NCBI GenBank assembly: GCA_024278415.1
Contig: JAJRTI010000629.1
Location: 1-16,514 of the forward strand
Direction: 5' to 3'
DNA from: Planctomycetota bacterium
Lineage (GTDB): Bacteria; Planctomycetota; Brocadiia; JAJRTI01
DNA length: 16,514 bases
Shown: piece after piece, positions 14,622 to 16,514 of the stretch
Numbering within the stretch: the stretch's first letter is position 1
Layout of the letters: the number at the start of each line of letters is the position of its first letter
Notes under the pieces: generated by a model
What the model was told of the DNA's origin: nothing
The model's input: only the letters and a program-made list of their open reading frames with translations
Databases searched by the model: none
Made by a program: the position numbers and the translations under genes

Positions 14622-15511
14622 TCCTTGAAAGCCTCCGGATGCAGACACCGCGCAAGCTCCTCGAGCCCGTCGATCAGCCGCGGCCCGGCGCGCTTAACGT
14701 GGTAGTAGTCGACGACCAGGACGCGCTTCTCTCGGAACGGCCTGAGCACATCGAATCCCTTGCGCGTGTAGGGGTCGCCGGCGTAGCGATTCATGGGCCC
14801 TCGCTCGACGATGTACACGTCGGGATCCGCGGCCACGACTTCCTCCAAGCCGACCTTGACCAACTTCTTGTTCGCCTCGATCACGTTCGCACCACCTGCC
14901 AGACGAATCAGGTCGTTGGTCACGCCCCAGCGGCCGCTGGCCATGAACGGCCGGTACGCGGCTTCGGCGAAGACTCTCACACGCGGCCTGCCCTCGACTG
15001 CCTTGGCCACACCAGCCATGCGACTGCGCAGGGCCGCCATGGCCGCCATGGCCTCGCGCTCCCCGCCAAGAAGCTGAGCAAGCCGATCCATCACGGAGAA
15101 GACGCCGTCCAGGTTCTCCGGCGCGAAGATGAGCACCTTGATCCCGAACGACTCGAACGCGAGGAAGCGCTCCTTGCCAGTGGAGCCGGCCATCGCCAGG
15201 AGGAGGTCGGGCCTCAACGCGACGATCTTCTCGGTGCTGGGCTTGAGGTGGCTGCCGATCCGTGGGATTGCCTTGGCCGCTTCGGGGTAGTTGCACGCGC
15301 GCGTCGCGCCGACAAGGCGATTGCCGGCGCCGAGCATGAACACCATCTCGGTGAAGCCGCCGTAGCAGGACACGATGCGCCGCGGAGGCTTGGCGAACTC
15401 GACGGTCCGGCCCGCGTCGTCGGTCACCTTCAGCGGGAACGCATCCCCCGCATGCGCAAGCGATGCGACAGCGGCCAGCACAGAGGCGATTGGGAATCGG
15501 TTACGAATCAC
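14618..15511 (-). CDS. Periplasmic binding protein, BtuF/FecB-type (PF01497-like)
   Basis: A protein of 297 residues with a classical signal peptide: IRNR basic start, hydrophobic core about 7-19, and cleavage after AHA near residue 21. The mature part begins with a beta hairpin typical of this class (KVTDDAGRTVEFAKPPRRIVS), then GGFTEMVFMLGAGNRLVGAT, the IGSHLKPSTEKIVALRPDLLLA segment and a later DLIRLAGGANVIE motif. These mark the helical-backbone (class III) substrate-binding proteins that deliver cobalamin, haem or siderophores to BtuC-like permeases. No lipobox Cys is visible, so it is likely a soluble periplasmic protein. The start is the GTG at 15511, which overlaps the chelatase stop by four bases (GTGA) and has AGGGAGA about seven bases upstream. 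A periplasmic partner implies a Gram-negative envelope, which is inference. Confidence 0.9.
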   Translation of the reverse strand: MIRNRFPIASVLAAVASLAHAGDAFPLKVTDDAGRTVEFAKPPRRIVSCYGGFTEMVFMLGAGNRLVGATRACNYPEAAKAIPRIGSHLKPSTEKIVALRPDLLLAMAGSTGKERFLAFESFGIKVLIFAPENLDGVFSVMDRLAQLLGGEREAMAAMAALRSRMAGVAKAVEGRPRVRVFAEAAYRPFMASGRWGVTNDLIRLAGGANVIEANKKLVKVGLEEVVAADPDVYIVERGPMNRYAGDPYTRKGFDVLRPFREKRVLVVDYYHVKRAGPRLIDGLEELARCLHPEAFKE

Positions 15512-16514
15512 GCTTCGTCTCCCTTGCTTGTCCAAGAGAACGACAGGGGCTTGGCGTCGACGAACGGCAGCCGTCGCAAGCGGTGTGCGAGGCACAGCTC
15601 CGCCACGTCGCGCACGTGTTGCACCGTGGCTTCGCCGTCGCCTTGCAGCGCAGCCCATGCTTGGGCCGCCTTGACCATGACCAAGTCGGCGCGGTGTCCG
15701 TCGGTCTCCGCCTCGAGCGAGATTGCCACGGCTTCGTCAATCGCTTCGGCTGTGGGCTTCACTGCGGGCAGGCGATCTCGCGCACGCGTGACGCCGGCCG
15801 CGGTCTCTTCTGACTGCTGGCGCCACTCGCGGGCGAACGCCACAGGGTCCTCGTCATACGACAGACGCCGGCGCACCACCTCTGCGCGCTGTTGCGGATC
15901 GTCCACCCCTCGCACTTGGACCGAAAGCCCGAAGCGATCGAGCAGTTGCGGCCGCAACTCGCCCTCCTCAGGGTTCATCGTGCCAACCAACACAACCTCC
16001 GCCGGATGCGAATGCGACAGCCCTTCCCGCTCGACGGTGTTGACGCCCATTGCGGCCGCGTCGAGCAGCAGGTCCACCAGGTGGTCGTCGAGGAGGTTCA
16101 CCTCGTCGATGTAGAGGAAGCCGCGGTGGGCTTGGGCGAGCAGCCCCGGCTCGAACCGGCGTTCGCCCTCGCGAATGGCCGTCTCCAAGTCCAGCGATCC
16201 CACGACTCGGTCCTCGGTGGCCGACACAGGCAAGTCCACGACTTGCACCTGCCGCGGTTCGGTGGGCAGCGACTCGCCTTGGGCGACGCGGCCCGCGCAT
16301 GCGTCGCAGAGCGCGCCCGAAGGATCGCAGAAGTACGAGCAGTCGGATACGCCGTCGATCTCGGGCAGGAGCGCGGCGAGGCTGCGGACCGCGGTCGATT
16401 TGGCCGTGCCTTTCTCGCCAGCGATCAGGACGCCGCCGAGCCGCGGATTGACCGCGTTCAGCAGGAGGGCCCTCTTGAGCTGCTCCTGACCGACCAAGGC
16501 GACAAAGGGGAAAG
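15508..16514 (-). CDS. Magnesium/cobalt chelatase subunit I-like AAA ATPase (ChlI/BchI family), 5' end outside window
   Basis: The 334 visible residues match the ChlI/BchI AAA+ motor of class I metal chelatases, which drives insertion of Mg or Co into a tetrapyrrole together with a large CobN/ChlH subunit. The conserved opening FPFVALVGQEQLKRALL reads right to the window edge, so the true start lies beyond 16514. The TTG at 16497 is internal. Counting from the first visible codon, Walker A GEKGTAKST is at 32-40. A four-cysteine group C58/C62/C69/C72 matches the Cys insertion known in some bacterial ChlI-type proteins. Walker B GFLYIDE is at 131-137, and VGTMNPEEGELRPQLLDRFGL carries the sensor and arginine-finger region. 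The stop overlaps the binding-protein start by four bases. Linkage to a corrinoid-type transporter favours cobalt chelation over chlorophyll synthesis, but that is inference. Confidence 0.9.
   Translation of the reverse strand, partial: FPFVALVGQEQLKRALLLNAVNPRLGGVLIAGEKGTAKSTAVRSLAALLPEIDGVSDCSYFCDPSGALCDACAGRVAQGESLPTEPRQVQVVDLPVSATEDRVVGSLDLETAIREGERRFEPGLLAQAHRGFLYIDEVNLLDDHLVDLLLDAAAMGVNTVEREGLSHSHPAEVVLVGTMNPEEGELRPQLLDRFGLSVQVRGVDDPQQRAEVVRRRLSYDEDPVAFAREWRQQSEETAAGVTRARDRLPAVKPTAEAIDEAVAISLEAETDGHRADLVMVKAAQAWAALQGDGEATVQHVRDVAELCLAHRLRRLPFVDAKPLSFSWTSKGDEA

Noticed and set aside
16495..16497. TTG as the start of the chelatase ATPase
   Set aside because: The upstream in-frame residues FPFVA match the conserved N-terminus of ChlI-type proteins, so the gene continues past the window edge.
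1..16514. CRISPR arrays, rRNA, tRNA, insertion sequences
   Set aside because: No regularly spaced direct repeats, no tRNA cloverleaf or rRNA-like stretch and no transposase motifs were seen by eye on either strand; a covariance-model scan was not possible here.

Overview
The window is about 16.5 kb of high-G+C bacterial DNA, roughly two-thirds G+C by eye. Codon use is strongly GC-rich, so many long antisense and alternate-frame reading frames are open by chance. No marker gene fixes the taxon. NodB-like deacetylase paralogues, an FG-GAP/VCBS secreted protein, a GH84-like glycosidase and a DegT aminotransferase on one cluster recall uncultured planctomycete-like or related glycan-degrading lineages, but that is an inference.

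Region by region: positions 1-692 are non-coding. They hold a run of small perfect hairpins (188-380) and a good sigma-70-type promoter (551-578) pointing into the first gene. Positions 693-12623 are one unidirectional plus-strand cluster: NodB-like protein 1, an iron-containing alcohol/glycerol dehydrogenase-like protein, a secreted FG-GAP repeat protein, a secreted GH84-like glycosidase, a DegT-family PLP aminotransferase cut by an in-frame amber codon, a transglutaminase-like cysteine protein, a C45-type N-terminal-nucleophile acyltransferase/amidohydrolase, NodB-like protein 2, and a modular protein with a C-terminal NodB-like domain. A convergent gap of about 100 bases (12624-12726) separates this from a tight minus-strand operon (16514 down to 12727). 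That operon encodes a ChlI/BchI-type chelatase AAA ATPase (running off the right edge) and a binding protein, permease and ATPase of the cobalamin/iron-chelate ABC family. Each gene overlaps the next by exactly four bases.

How they may work together: the plus-strand enzymes share a theme of amine and amide chemistry on sugar-like or peptide-like substrates (N-acetylhexosaminidase-like, deacetylase-like, aminotransferase, amide acyltransferase, polyol dehydrogenase). I do not recognise this exact set as a described pathway. Only the FG-GAP protein and the glycosidase carry export signals; the rest appear cytoplasmic. The minus-strand operon probably handles uptake of a corrinoid or metal chelate together with ATP-driven metal insertion into a tetrapyrrole.

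The most striking single observation is the amber codon at 7113-7115. It splits an otherwise intact 390-codon aminotransferase whose downstream part is still perfectly in frame.
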